Below are positions 1-8,845 of a DNA stretch of 64,000 nt, one piece after another; the first letter of the stretch is position 1; each line of letters begins with the position of its first letter. The stretch lies in contig JANSYI010000033.1 in the NCBI GenBank assembly GCA_024742475.1, positions 38,355 to 102,354 of the forward strand. The letters run 5' to 3'. This DNA comes from a bacterium. Its GTDB lineage: Bacteria; Myxococcota_A; Polyangia; Nannocystales; Nannocystaceae. The translations under genes and the position numbers were made by a program. The notes below the pieces were generated by a model. It saw only the letters and a list, made by a program, of their open reading frames with translations. It made no database searches and was not told the DNA's origin.

Positions 1-285
1 GCAGCGCTGGCGTGCAGCTACACGATCCCCGAGCCCGAGCAGGGCCAGACCTTCGACCGCGACGCCGTCAACGTCGAGTTCGAAGACAGCGACGGCAACC
101 CGTTCCCGGTCGGACGCGTCGACTCCGAGGCCGAGTGCGCCGGCGTCTCGCACGGCTGGTACTACGACAACCCCGACGATCCCAACCGCATCATCGTGTG
201 CCCGCAGACGTGCGACACGATCCGCGGCTTCGAAGCGGGCAAGGTCGCCATCAAGTTCGGCTGCGAGACCATCCCCGCGGGCTGA
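1..285 (+). CDS. C-terminal end of a secreted vWA-type protein (partial)
   Basis: The reading frame is open from the window edge to the TGA at 283-285, giving 94 residues of a protein whose start lies outside. Four cysteines remain (the visible part begins near a CSYTIPEP motif and ends with a FGCETI motif), together with a WYYDNP motif. This arrangement resembles the C-terminal segment of myxobacterial secreted von Willebrand factor A proteins, where paired cysteines close the domain. The family call is from recollection of that pattern and the catalytic or metal-binding part is not visible, so it is tentative. It converges on the minus-strand gene that ends at 288. Confidence 0.55.
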   Translation, partial: AALACSYTIPEPEQGQTFDRDAVNVEFEDSDGNPFPVGRVDSEAECAGVSHGWYYDNPDDPNRIIVCPQTCDTIRGFEAGKVAIKFGCETIPAG

Positions 286-287
286 CG

Positions 288-1139
288 CTAGGGCGGCGAG
301 GCCGCGGCACTTCGGACCTGCGCGGCCAGGCCCGAATCGCTCGCGAACATGACCCCACAGTCCGCGAGAAAGGTGGTGTCGGGCCGATTGAGCGGCAGGG
401 GGTCGCCCGCGAACGTCGTCGCGACGCACCCGGCCTCGCCGAAGCAGCACGCCGTCGCGGCGTAGTCCCACAGGCTCCCGCCACCTCTGCCCGTGCGCGG
501 GAACTTGAAGTACACCGCCGGCGGGCTCGCGAGCACCGACCAGGCGTTGAGCACCGCGGCTTGGCCAACGTGCACGTCGGCGGCCCCCAAGCGATCGGTG
601 ACGCTGCGGTAGGCCGGCTTGTCTTCGAAGCTGTGATCTCCGAACACGCGCAGGGACCCCGAGGGGGCGCCGTGCCGCCAGGGCGTGCCATCCACCGCGA
701 CACCTCCGCCGCGCACCCCCGCGATGCGCTGCCCGGTGACGACGTCGACGATGACCCCGATCAGCGGTACGCCGTCGCGACGCACCAGCCCGACGGACAC
801 CGCCGGCCCTCGTTCGCCACGGATGTACGCGAGCGTGCCGTCGAGCGGGTCGATGCACCAAAACGCGGGCGCACGCAGGCGAGACCCATCGTCGGGCCGC
901 TCCTCGGTGAGCAACCCCAGGCCCTCCAGCGCAGGCTGCAGGGTCTGCACGATGAGCGCCTCGGCTTGCCGATCGACCTCGGTGACCACCTGCGAGGCCA
1001 CGTAGTCTCCGCCGGTCTCCTTGTGCTCGATGCTGTGCGGCCGGCGGCTGCGAATGTGCTCGGCCGCCACCGCGGCAGCCCGCTGGGCATGCGCGGCCAG
1101 CTGCCAGAGGCCCTCGGGGCTGGTGGGCACGTCGCTCAC
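288..1139 (-). CDS. Inositol monophosphatase / CysQ family phosphatase
   Basis: The 283-residue product belongs to the Mg-dependent, Li-sensitive inositol monophosphatase superfamily, which also holds 3'(2'),5'-bisphosphate nucleotidase (CysQ). Metal-site motifs are visible: the Glu pair near residue 80, DPLDGT at 97-102, and a WDYAA motif near 232 that supplies the last Asp. Length fits the family. Substrate (inositol phosphate or PAP) cannot be told from the sequence. The start is GTG at 1139, overlapping by 4 nt (GTGA) the stop of the upstream kinase-like gene, so the two are translationally coupled at the tail of the export operon. Confidence 0.85.
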   Translation of the reverse strand: MSDVPTSPEGLWQLAAHAQRAAAVAAEHIRSRRPHSIEHKETGGDYVASQVVTEVDRQAEALIVQTLQPALEGLGLLTEERPDDGSRLRAPAFWCIDPLDGTLAYIRGERGPAVSVGLVRRDGVPLIGVIVDVVTGQRIAGVRGGGVAVDGTPWRHGAPSGSLRVFGDHSFEDKPAYRSVTDRLGAADVHVGQAAVLNAWSVLASPPAVYFKFPRTGRGGGSLWDYAATACCFGEAGCVATTFAGDPLPLNRPDTTFLADCGVMFASDSGLAAQVRSAAASPP

Positions 1140-2098
1140 AGGGCCCCCAAGACCTCGCGGGCCAGCCGCTCGCTATAGCGGTGAATCTTCGGATGCCCCG
1201 GGCTCCACCCCTGCAAGAAGCGGTAGAAGTCGGTCCACGCCACTGGGTAGAGCGCGCGCCAGCTCGCCTCGAGCGCGTCGGCATCCACGCCGCGGACGGC
1301 AGCGCGAAGCTGGGCGAAGTAGTGGTCGAGCATGCCGGGCACCCGCGCGTCCGCATCGCGCTCGCTGACGCAGCTGCTGATGAAGTAGGCCACGTCCTTC
1401 ATGCCGCACCCGCCCCCGACGTATTGAAAGTCCACCGCGGCCACCTCCCCCGGGGCCCCGAAGCAGAAGTTCGCCAGCTTCGCGTCGCCGTGCACGAAGG
1501 TGGGGAACGGAGCCTCCCGCAGCTGGTGCGCGAGCGCCTCCGCGGCGTCCTTGAGCGCGCCGCCCGGCAGCGCTTCCCACTCGTCGGGCCGCGTCTGCAG
1601 GTGCCAGTAGGTCCCCTCGGGCCACAGCGCCTCCGGCTCGGAGCCCAGGAACTCGGCGTGAAAGCGGGCCAGCCAGGTCAGGCAGCCGTAGAGATCGACC
1701 TCGTCCAGGCTGCCGCGGCGACCGTACCCCGCCTCATCGAGATCTTCGAGCGCCAGCAGCACACCGTCGTCCGTCGCGGTCGCGCCCAAGCACCTCGGCA
1801 CGCGGCACGCCTGTCCGCACCGCTGTGCGTGCTCGGTGTACCAGGCGACCTCGACCTCGTACGAGCGGACCTTGCGTGCGTGCGACCGCGTGCTCGACCA
1901 GCCACGCGGGTGCTCGGCTGTGCTCGGCCAGCGGACGTGTTTGACGATCACCGCGCGTGCAGAGGCGCCGTCCAGGCGGCAGCGTACGATCGACCCGTAC
2001 CCGCTCCACAGCGTCTGCACGACCTCCGCGCCCAGGACTGTGCGAGCGCCCGCCGTCTCGCAGACCCAGCGGGCGATCGCGTCGTCGAGCCGGTGCAT
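1136..2098 (-). CDS. Phosphotransferase of the APH / ecdysteroid-kinase-like fold
   Basis: A 320-residue cytoplasmic protein with the aminoglycoside-phosphotransferase catalytic core: an HGDAKLANF motif (catalytic Asp and metal-binding Asn), then VDFQYVGGG with the second metal Asp. The ALEDLDEAG hinge and DVAYFI after the catalytic loop resemble EcKL/CHK-type small-molecule kinases rather than true resistance enzymes. I took the ATG at 2098; an in-frame extension upstream to 2161 would run into the neighbouring permease gene. Only about 19 nt separate it from the permease stop at 2118, so it is probably the sixth gene of the operon. The substrate is unknown. Confidence 0.75.
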   Translation of the reverse strand: MHRLDDAIARWVCETAGARTVLGAEVVQTLWSGYGSIVRCRLDGASARAVIVKHVRWPSTAEHPRGWSSTRSHARKVRSYEVEVAWYTEHAQRCGQACRVPRCLGATATDDGVLLALEDLDEAGYGRRGSLDEVDLYGCLTWLARFHAEFLGSEPEALWPEGTYWHLQTRPDEWEALPGGALKDAAEALAHQLREAPFPTFVHGDAKLANFCFGAPGEVAAVDFQYVGGGCGMKDVAYFISSCVSERDADARVPGMLDHYFAQLRAAVRGVDADALEASWRALYPVAWTDFYRFLQGWSPGHPKIHRYSERLAREVLGAL

Positions 2099-2117
2099 GC
2101 CCCACTGTAGCGCCGCG

Positions 2118-3356
2118 CTACTCGTGACGCAGCGCTTCGATCGGGTCGAGCCGCGACGCACGAACGGCGGGGTAGAGCCCCGAGACCAAGCCCACGCTGA
2201 CCGAGACCCCCGTCGAGAGCAGGATCGAGCTGGCGGTCACGACCGTGGGCCAGTCGGCGTACACGGCCACCGCGTAGGCGATGCCCACCCCCAGCGTAAT
2301 GCCGGCGAGACCCCCCAGCAGCGAGAGGGCGAACGAGGTCAGCAAGAACTGAAACCGGATGTCGCGACGCCGCGCCCCAACCGCACGACGAATCCCGATT
2401 GCGCGGGTCTGCTCGAGCACCGAGGCGAGCATGATGTTCATGATGCCGATGCCGCCCACGAGCAGCGAGATGCCGGCGATGCACCCCATGACGATGTCGA
2501 ACAGGCGCTGCGTCTGCCGGCTCTGCTCGAGCAGCGCCGCGGGCACCACGATCTCGTAGTCGGTCTCGCCGCCGTGCAGTCGCTGCAGCAGGCCGCTGAC
2601 CACCGCCGCCACCTCGGTGGGCGACGTACCGTCCTGGGTGCGGATGACGATCTCCTGCAGCGGGGCGTCGAGCGGGTCGTGGTCGAACTTGCGCCAGCCG
2701 GTCGTCAGCGGGATGTGAATCTCTCGGGCCGTCGACGCCACGGCGACCCCCTCGATCGACGCGTCCTCGGTGCTCTCGGGCGCCAGCACGCCGACGACCT
2801 CCAGCCAGACGTCGTTGACCTTCACGTGGCGGCCCACGGCCTGGTCGGGGCCGAACAGCTCGCGCCGCGCAGCCGAGCCCAACACGGCCACCTGGGCGTG
2901 CTCGCGCGCGTCGCGGGCGTCGATGAACCGCCCCTCCCCCAGCCGCAGCTGGGTCAGCTCGGCGTGCAGCGGCGAGACGCCAAAGACCTTGGCCTCGGTC
3001 TTGCCCCCCGGAGCGTGAATGGCATAGGCGTCGACCTCGAGGCGGGGCACGACGTACTCGAGACCCGGCACCGCCTCCTCGATGGCATGCACGTCGCGCT
3101 GCGAGACTCCGATCGACTTCTTGCGGATCTCGAGCAGGTCTTCCTTCTCGAAGTCCTTGGCGCGCACGATGACGTTGCGGACGCCCATGCGGTCGATGAG
3201 ATCCATCGCCTGCTGCTCGGCACCCGCACCGATCGAGAGCATGGAGATCACTGCGCCGACGCCGAACATCATGCCCAGCATGGTGAGCGCCGATCGCAGC
3301 TTGTGCGACGCGAGGTTCTCGAGCGCGGCGAGGAACGCGTCGGTGGTGCGCATCAT
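2118..3356 (-). CDS. MacB-family ABC transporter permease
   Basis: A 412-residue membrane subunit with the MacB/FtsX layout: one N-terminal transmembrane helix (about 18-40), a large periplasmic MacB core domain, then three C-terminal helices containing the hallmark GGIGIMNIML stretch and the EQTRAIGIRRAVGARRRDI coupling-helix motif. MacB-type permeases are mechanotransmission exporters and do not pump substrate through the membrane themselves. The start ATG at 3356 overlaps by 4 nt (ATGA) the stop of the third adaptor. An ATG one codon later is equally possible. It works with the ATPase at 7007-7717; no TolC-like outer-membrane gene is present here. Confidence 0.9.
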   Translation of the reverse strand: MMRTTDAFLAALENLASHKLRSALTMLGMMFGVGAVISMLSIGAGAEQQAMDLIDRMGVRNVIVRAKDFEKEDLLEIRKKSIGVSQRDVHAIEEAVPGLEYVVPRLEVDAYAIHAPGGKTEAKVFGVSPLHAELTQLRLGEGRFIDARDAREHAQVAVLGSAARRELFGPDQAVGRHVKVNDVWLEVVGVLAPESTEDASIEGVAVASTAREIHIPLTTGWRKFDHDPLDAPLQEIVIRTQDGTSPTEVAAVVSGLLQRLHGGETDYEIVVPAALLEQSRQTQRLFDIVMGCIAGISLLVGGIGIMNIMLASVLEQTRAIGIRRAVGARRRDIRFQFLLTSFALSLLGGLAGITLGVGIAYAVAVYADWPTVVTASSILLSTGVSVSVGLVSGLYPAVRASRLDPIEALRHE

Positions 3357-4624
3357 CGCGGGCCCCCGGGCGTCTTGGGACCCTCGTCGGCCTTGGCGTC
3401 GTCCTTGTCGCCGAGCAGCGCCGCGGCCTCCTCGTTGGGATCGCGCAGCGCGATCACGTCGCCGGCCTCGATGCCCGCGCTGATGACCACCCGCCCTGCG
3501 CTCGCGGTGCCCAGCTCGACCTCCACCGGCTCGAAGCCGCCGCCCTCGCGGCGGTAGACGATCGTCTTGCCTTCGTCGTCGAAGATCGCCTGGCGGGGTA
3601 CCACCAGCGCCTCGGGCTCTTCGACGCGGATCGTGGCCTGGACGCGCTGCCCGATGCGCATGGTCTCCGCGTCGGTCTCGGCGAGCTCGAGGGTGACGCC
3701 GAAGTAGTGCACGGGGACCTCGTGGTGCTTGGGCTGCGCGAGCTTGTCCATCTTGAGCAGCGTCGCCTCGTACGTGCGGCCCGGATGCGCGTCGACGACC
3801 ACGCCCGCGGGCAGGCCCGGCGCCAGGTTGCCCGCGTCGGCCTCGAGCACGTGCACCCGCGCCTCGAGGGCCTCGACGTGGGGCAGCTCGGCGAGCTTCT
3901 GGCCCCGCCACACCGTGTCGCCCACGCGGATGGGGTCACCCCGCCAGTTGCGTTTGAGCACCAAGATTCCGTCGTGCGGCGCCTTGATCTGCAGCTTGGT
4001 CAGCCCCTCTTCGGCGCGCTGCACCTCGCGTGCCGACTGCTCCTTCTCGATGGAGATCAGGTCGAGCTGCTTCGAGGAGACGGCGCGCTCGATGTCCTTG
4101 ACGCGCCGCGCGTGACGAGCCTTGGCCTCGGCGAGCTCGACGTCGATCGACGACTCGATGATCTCGTTGCGAGAGAGGATGTCGGCGTCATGGCTCTCGA
4201 ACTCGCGCGCGACCTCGGCCTCGGAGTCCGACAGCGCCGCGGTGACGTCCCGTTTTGCGGCGTTGGCCCGCGCCGAGACCGACTCCTTCTTGATCTTCTT
4301 GTTGGACGCGAGCACGTCGTCCTTGCTGTCGGCGAGCTTGCGCTCCATCTCCGTCGCGTCGAACTCGACGACGATGTCGCCCTTCTTCACGGCCATGCCG
4401 TCCTCGGCGACCCAGGCGATCTTCATGGGCCGCTTCGAATCGTGCGGGGCGGAGATGGGCGTGGCCTCGACGGCGTGCAGCAGGCCCTCGGCTCTCACCT
4501 TTCGCACGAACGTGGACGCGGGCTGCACCTCGAAGGTGGGCACGTCGGCCTCGAGCGTCTCGGCGATGCAGCCGCCGAGCAGCAGCGCGCTTGCGCCGAG
4601 CATGAGGAAGCGTCGCCGTCTCAT
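3353..4624 (-). CDS. Periplasmic adaptor lipoprotein, HlyD/MacA type (third of three)
   Basis: A 423-residue product with a lipoprotein signal (LLLGGC lipobox near residue 19). The lipoyl half-motif around AWVAEDGMAVKKGDIVVEFD is followed by a long charged alpha-helical hairpin (about residues 95-215), the second lipoyl half (LQIKAPHDGILV) and beta-barrel and membrane-proximal domains. The C-terminus is a charged Asp/Lys/Gly-rich tail. Start ATG 4624 overlaps the preceding stop by ATGA. It shares the WRGDPIRVGDTVWRGQKLAELP signature with the two upstream adaptors, so the three arose by duplication. Role: bridge between inner-membrane permease and envelope partner. Confidence 0.85.
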   Translation of the reverse strand: MRRRRFLMLGASALLLGGCIAETLEADVPTFEVQPASTFVRKVRAEGLLHAVEATPISAPHDSKRPMKIAWVAEDGMAVKKGDIVVEFDATEMERKLADSKDDVLASNKKIKKESVSARANAAKRDVTAALSDSEAEVAREFESHDADILSRNEIIESSIDVELAEAKARHARRVKDIERAVSSKQLDLISIEKEQSAREVQRAEEGLTKLQIKAPHDGILVLKRNWRGDPIRVGDTVWRGQKLAELPHVEALEARVHVLEADAGNLAPGLPAGVVVDAHPGRTYEATLLKMDKLAQPKHHEVPVHYFGVTLELAETDAETMRIGQRVQATIRVEEPEALVVPRQAIFDDEGKTIVYRREGGGFEPVEVELGTASAGRVVISAGIEAGDVIALRDPNEEAAALLGDKDDAKADEGPKTPGGPR

Positions 4625-5814
4625 GCGCTCACCTCCGACGGCATCACGACCTCGTCGCCCTCGTCGAGCCCACCGAGCACCTCGACCTGCTCGGACGTGC
4701 GTCGCCCGAGTTCGACCGGCACCGCCTCGGTGCCCAGGCCGCTCTTGCGGTAGACCACCGGCCCGTCGGCGGTCGGCATGATCGCCTCCAGCGGCAGCAG
4801 CAGGGCGTCTTCGATGCGCTCGGACTCCACCGTGCCGCGAAACCGCATGCCCGGGCGCAGCTTCACGTCGTCGGTGGGTTCGAGCTCGATGCGGACCTGC
4901 GCCACCTTCAGCGGGTTCTCGGGCGAGGCTCGCCGCACGGTCCTGGAGATCTCGACGATGCGCCCGCGGAGCTCGACGTCGGCCTGGGCGTCGAGGCGAA
5001 GCGACACCGCCATGCCCTCGTGCACCTTGCTGACGTCGACCTCGTCGACCTCGCCCTCCCCCTCCATCGCGTCGAGCGACGCCAGGGAAAGGACGGCGTC
5101 TCCGCGCCAGGCCGTGTCCCCGACCTTCTTCTTCTCGCCGCGCCAGTTGGTGGTGTAGATGACGGTGCCCTCGCGCGGCGCGAGCACGGTCATGGCCTCG
5201 ATCGAGCGCGTGATCTCCTCGACGCGCTGCTGCGCCCGGTCGCGTTTGCTCCGCCAGCGGCCCACGTCCGAGTTGTCGCGGCGCGCGGCAGCCTTCGCCT
5301 TGGCCTTGTGAAACTCGACCTTCTTGCGGGCGAGCTCGAGGTCGAGCTTCGACTTCTCGAGTTCGATCACCGCGGTGATGTCCTCGGGCGCGTCGGCCTT
5401 GAGCGCGGCCTTCTTGAGCTCGGCCTTGGCCTGGGCGAGCGCCAAGCCTTCGTCTTCGCGGGCCATCTTGGCCGCGGACACCTTCATCTTCAGCTGCGTC
5501 GCCGCCGAGTCGCGCTCGGCCTGCTTGGCGTCGAGGCGCTGCTTGAGTTCGGTGGTGTCGAGCATGAGCACGGGCTGCCCTTCCTTCGCCACCAAGCCTT
5601 CCTCGGCCATCATCGCGATCTTGAAGTTCCAGACTCCGGAGATCGGCGGAGGGCTGATCCGCTGGGAGTCCAGCGCCTTCATCTCGCCCGACACCTCGAC
5701 GCCGATGACCAGCGGCCCTCGCTCGACGGTGACGGTCTGCGCGTCGGCGACCTTGGCAGGCGCCGCGTCGCAGCCCAGCGCCGCGGCCAGCACGAGCCCG
5801 AGCAGGCGCTTCAC
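4621..5814 (-). CDS. Periplasmic adaptor lipoprotein, HlyD/MacA type (second of three)
   Basis: A 397-residue adaptor with a lipobox (AAALGC, Cys about residue 15). It contains the IAMMAEEGLVAKEGQPVLML lipoyl half, a Lys/Ala/Glu-rich helical hairpin (about 90-200), MTVLAPREGTVIYTTNWRGE and a beta-barrel ending in GLDEGDEVVMP. The helical hairpin is markedly Lys-rich compared with its paralogues. The start is GTG at 5814, forming a GTGA overlap with the stop of the first adaptor; this agrees with the signal peptide beginning there. Confidence 0.85.
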   Translation of the reverse strand: MKRLLGLVLAAALGCDAAPAKVADAQTVTVERGPLVIGVEVSGEMKALDSQRISPPPISGVWNFKIAMMAEEGLVAKEGQPVLMLDTTELKQRLDAKQAERDSAATQLKMKVSAAKMAREDEGLALAQAKAELKKAALKADAPEDITAVIELEKSKLDLELARKKVEFHKAKAKAAARRDNSDVGRWRSKRDRAQQRVEEITRSIEAMTVLAPREGTVIYTTNWRGEKKKVGDTAWRGDAVLSLASLDAMEGEGEVDEVDVSKVHEGMAVSLRLDAQADVELRGRIVEISRTVRRASPENPLKVAQVRIELEPTDDVKLRPGMRFRGTVESERIEDALLLPLEAIMPTADGPVVYRKSGLGTEAVPVELGRRTSEQVEVLGGLDEGDEVVMPSEVSA

Positions 5815-7007
5815 GCCGCACCTCCAGGCATGCGGACCACGTCGCCCTCGCGCAGGCCCGACGAGACGGCGCAGCGCTGCGCGTCGCAGGCCCCCACCGA
5901 CACGTCCACCGCGGTGCCGTCCTCGAGCACGGCGGTCGCGGGCTCGCTGCTGAAGTCCAGAGCCGCACGGGGCACCAGCACCGCGTCCTCGACCACGATG
6001 CTCGGCACCTCGACCTTGACCGAGAGCCCCGGTCGCATCTGCTCTTGCAGGGCGTCTTCGAGCTCGACCAGCACCGCGAAGCCCTGCCGCGTCGACTTGT
6101 TGCCCGCGCTCTGGGCCACGGGGCTCACCGAGCGCACGAACCCCGCTAGCGCGACGTCGGGAAACGCATCGACCACGCAGGTGACCTTCATGCCGGGCAC
6201 GACGCGCCGGTCGTCGACGTCGCTGAGCGTGGCCCGCACGAGCGACTTGGACAGGTCGGGCAGCTCGGCCACGGTGAGCCCGGGCCAGACGTTGTCGCCG
6301 AGCTGGAGCTTGCGGCCCTCCCACGGGTGCTTGCCGATGAGCACGATGCCATCGCGCGGGGCGACCAGCGCGAGCGCGTCGAGTTCGTCTCCGGCCGCTT
6401 TGTAGGCGCGCAGCGCTTTCTCGTAGGCGACACGCTTGACCTGCTCTTCGAGCTGTCCGCCGTCGCGCAGCGACTCGAGGTCGCGCTTGGCGGTGCTCAG
6501 CGCGACCTGGGCCCGCTCGAGCGCAAGGCGGCTGTCTTGGAACTCGCGGCGCGAGACCAACTCACGCGGCACGGTGGCGTCGAGCTCGGCCTTGGCCACG
6601 GCGGTCTTCTGGCTCTGCACCTCGAACTGCTTCTCGGCGACCTGCACCGACGTCTCGGCCTGCTGGGTCTCGAGGTCGACGCCGGCCTCGACGACCTTGA
6701 CCTCGAAGTCACTGATCTTCTCGACCACCGACGAGTTGTCGAACTCGACCACCCGATCGCCCTTCTTCACGGCACTGCCATCCTCGGCCATCCACTTGAT
6801 CGCGATCTGCCAGTTGTCAGTACGCGGGGCCAAGAGCTCGACCGCGTGCTCGGCCTCGAGCTCTCCGGAGAGCAGCAGCGACTGCGTGAGCGACCCGCGC
6901 TCGACCACCGCCGTGGGCACCGCGAGCTCGGCCTCCCCCACCGCACGCTGTGGGTCGCAGCCGAGCACCAGCGCCAGCGATACGAGCGATGTCTTCGCGG
7001 CCCGCAT
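5811..7007 (-). CDS. Periplasmic adaptor lipoprotein, HlyD/MacA type (first of three)
   Basis: A 398-residue adaptor with a lipoprotein signal (LALVLGC, Cys about 17). It shows IAIKWMAEDGSAVKKGDRVVEF, a coiled-coil hairpin rich in Glu/Gln/Val (about 95-205), LVAPRDGIVLIGKHPWEG, LGDNVWPGLTVAELPDLSK and a beta-barrel end GLREGDVVRMPGG. The ATG at 7007 follows the ATPase stop with a 1-nt overlap (TGATG). A GTG at 7010 would give the 4-nt overlap used elsewhere in this operon and cannot be excluded. Unlike the other two it carries a CDAQRC cysteine pair near the C-terminus. Confidence 0.85.
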   Translation of the reverse strand: MRAAKTSLVSLALVLGCDPQRAVGEAELAVPTAVVERGSLTQSLLLSGELEAEHAVELLAPRTDNWQIAIKWMAEDGSAVKKGDRVVEFDNSSVVEKISDFEVKVVEAGVDLETQQAETSVQVAEKQFEVQSQKTAVAKAELDATVPRELVSRREFQDSRLALERAQVALSTAKRDLESLRDGGQLEEQVKRVAYEKALRAYKAAGDELDALALVAPRDGIVLIGKHPWEGRKLQLGDNVWPGLTVAELPDLSKSLVRATLSDVDDRRVVPGMKVTCVVDAFPDVALAGFVRSVSPVAQSAGNKSTRQGFAVLVELEDALQEQMRPGLSVKVEVPSIVVEDAVLVPRAALDFSSEPATAVLEDGTAVDVSVGACDAQRCAVSSGLREGDVVRMPGGAA

Positions 7008-7717
7008 CACATCGCCGCCACTTCTTTGCCCGGGCCGTCTCCGATCACCTTGCCGTCGGCGAGGCGGACCGCGCGAGGGCAACGCGCGGCAACGTCGGGT
7101 TCGTGGGTGACGATGACGATCGTGTTGCCCGCGGCGTGAAGGTCGTCGAAGAGCGCCATGATCTCCTTCTCGGTGGCCGAGTCGAGGTTGCCGGTGGGCT
7201 CGTCGGCGAGCAGGAGCGAAGGCTCTCCGACCAGCGCACGGGCGATGGCGACGCGCTGACGCTGGCCGCCCGAGAGCTCGAGCGGCTTGTGATGCAGACG
7301 ATCGCCGAGACCCACCTTGTCGAGCGCGGCCGTAGCGAGGCGACGCCGCTGCCGACGAGGCGTGCCGCGATACAGCAGCGGCAGCTCGACGTTGCGCAGC
7401 GCCGAGACCCGCCCCAGCAGCTGAAAGCTCTGGAACACGAAGCCGATGTGCTGGTTGCGGACCCGAGACAACGCGTCGTCGGGCAGACCCTGCACGTCTT
7501 CGCCGTCCAGCCGATAGACGCCGCTGCTGGGCCGGTCCATGCAGCCGAGCAGGTTCATCAGCGTCGACTTGCCCGACCCGCTTCGCCCCACGATCGCGAC
7601 GAACTCTCCAGGTTCGACCTGCAGGCTCACGCCATCGAGCGCGCGGATCGTCTCGGCGCCCATCTGATACGTGCGGGTGAGGTCGACGACCTCGATGATG
7701 CTCCTTGCGTTGTCCAT
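7007..7717 (-). CDS. ABC transporter ATPase, MacB/LolD type
   Basis: The 236-residue ATPase has Walker A GRSGSGKS (44-51), Q-loop Gln 96, signature LSGGQ (148-152), Walker B LLLADE (168-173) and switch His 205. The ADEPTGNLDS segment and the overall sequence are typical of the MacB/LolD/FtsE branch. I chose the ATG at 7717 (MDNARSII); upstream in-frame codons to 7813 look non-coding. It is the first gene of a seven-gene minus-strand run with 1-20 nt junctions and powers the permease at 2118-3356. Confidence 0.92.
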   Translation of the reverse strand: MDNARSIIEVVDLTRTYQMGAETIRALDGVSLQVEPGEFVAIVGRSGSGKSTLMNLLGCMDRPSSGVYRLDGEDVQGLPDDALSRVRNQHIGFVFQSFQLLGRVSALRNVELPLLYRGTPRRQRRRLATAALDKVGLGDRLHHKPLELSGGQRQRVAIARALVGEPSLLLADEPTGNLDSATEKEIMALFDDLHAAGNTIVIVTHEPDVAARCPRAVRLADGKVIGDGPGKEVAAM

Positions 7718-7859
7718 CCGACTCGCGAGAACACCGACACCGGGGCCCGAGGTCCGGTTTCCTCCAGAGCCATGCTCGCAGAGTTCAGGCCCGGGCGCTC
7801 GGATGTACCGCACATGGGAACCTTTGCCGCCGCCCGCCGTGGGGTCGGGACGCGGAGGT

Positions 7860-8720
7860 CTAGTCCCACTCGAGCAGCGCCGAGACCGTCACCACCTCGA
7901 AGCCGCGCCGCTTCAAGCCGGCCAGAATCATCGGCAGCGCCTCTGCGGACGACGCCTCGCGGTCGTGCATCAAGATGATCGAACCCGGCCGGGCCGCCTG
8001 CACCACGCGCTTGGCCATGGCCGCGGGCTCGCGCGCCTTCCAGTCGGCGGCGTCGACCGACCACAGCACCAGGTCGTAGCCCAGACCGCCGACCAGCGGG
8101 ACGGCCGAGGGTGCATAGCGTCCGAACGGCGGGCGCAGGAGCGCGGGCGCCTGGCCGGTCGCCGCGACGATCGCCCGATGCGTGCGACACACCTCGTCTC
8201 GGATCTGCGACTTCCACAGCGATCGCATCGAGGTGTGGCTGAACCCGTGGTTGGCGATCTCGTGGCCGTCCTCGTGCGCCGCCGCGAGGAGGTCGGGCAT
8301 CCGCTCGGCGCGGTCACCGAGCACGAAGAACGTCGCGTGGGCCTCGGCCCGGCGCAGCGCCTTCAGCACACGCGGCGTGTTCTCCCGGCTCGGACCGTCA
8401 TCGAACGTCAACGCGACCCGCTTCGAGGCGGTGGGGTGCGAGAACACCTCGCGCGCATCCGGCTCTTTGGGCGCTCCGCCTTCACAGGGGTGCGTGGGCA
8501 CGACGGCGGGCTGAAAGACCTGACGTGTGACGGGCCTGCGAGCCGGCGTACCGCTTCGCGCCAAGATCATGCGCGGGGGTGCGCCACGTCGAGGCGCCCG
8601 AGTCTCGACCCGCAACGTTGGTGCGGCGGGCCGCTGGACGCTCGAGGTCGAGCCGGCATACATCGCCGCCAACGGCACCATCACGGCGCACGCCCGCACG
8701 ATGCCCGAGATCCAGCCCAC
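7860..8720 (-). CDS. Polysaccharide deacetylase (NodB-type), membrane-anchored or secreted
   Basis: A carbohydrate esterase family 4 protein removing N- or O-acetyl groups from cell-wall or capsule glycans. NodB motifs are visible: TFDDGPS (motif 1), HEIANHGFSHTSM (motif 2, metal His-x3-His), LRPPFG (motif 3), and LWSVDAADW and ILMHD near the C-terminus. A hydrophobic segment (ISGIVRACAVMVPLAAMYAG) close to the start acts as signal or anchor, followed by a Pro/Arg-rich linker. Start is uncertain: a GTG at 8720 fits the signal sequence, GTG 8699 or ATG 8681 are possible, and a TTG at 8828 would crowd the divergent gene. Confidence 0.85.
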   Translation of the reverse strand: MGWISGIVRACAVMVPLAAMYAGSTSSVQRPAAPTLRVETRAPRRGAPPRMILARSGTPARRPVTRQVFQPAVVPTHPCEGGAPKEPDAREVFSHPTASKRVALTFDDGPSRENTPRVLKALRRAEAHATFFVLGDRAERMPDLLAAAHEDGHEIANHGFSHTSMRSLWKSQIRDEVCRTHRAIVAATGQAPALLRPPFGRYAPSAVPLVGGLGYDLVLWSVDAADWKAREPAAMAKRVVQAARPGSIILMHDREASSAEALPMILAGLKRRGFEVVTVSALLEWD

Positions 8721-8833
8721 CCTCCACGTGTACGAAGACGAGCCGCAGCGCCGCAAGAAACCGGTCGTCTCGTCCCTCTTGACCGCTGCGGTTCCGCAGC
8801 CCGGCCCGGCGCCCGCTCCCGGGCCCAACTCGT

Positions 8834-8839
8834 TACCCT
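8834..8839 (+). promoter_or_regulatory. -10-like hexamer TACCCT
   Basis: TACCCT ends exactly 6 nt before the GTG at 8846, the spacing seen for many genes here. If it is a -10 box, the transcript starts at or next to the start codon. Confidence 0.4.
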
Positions 8840-8845
8840 CGCGCC

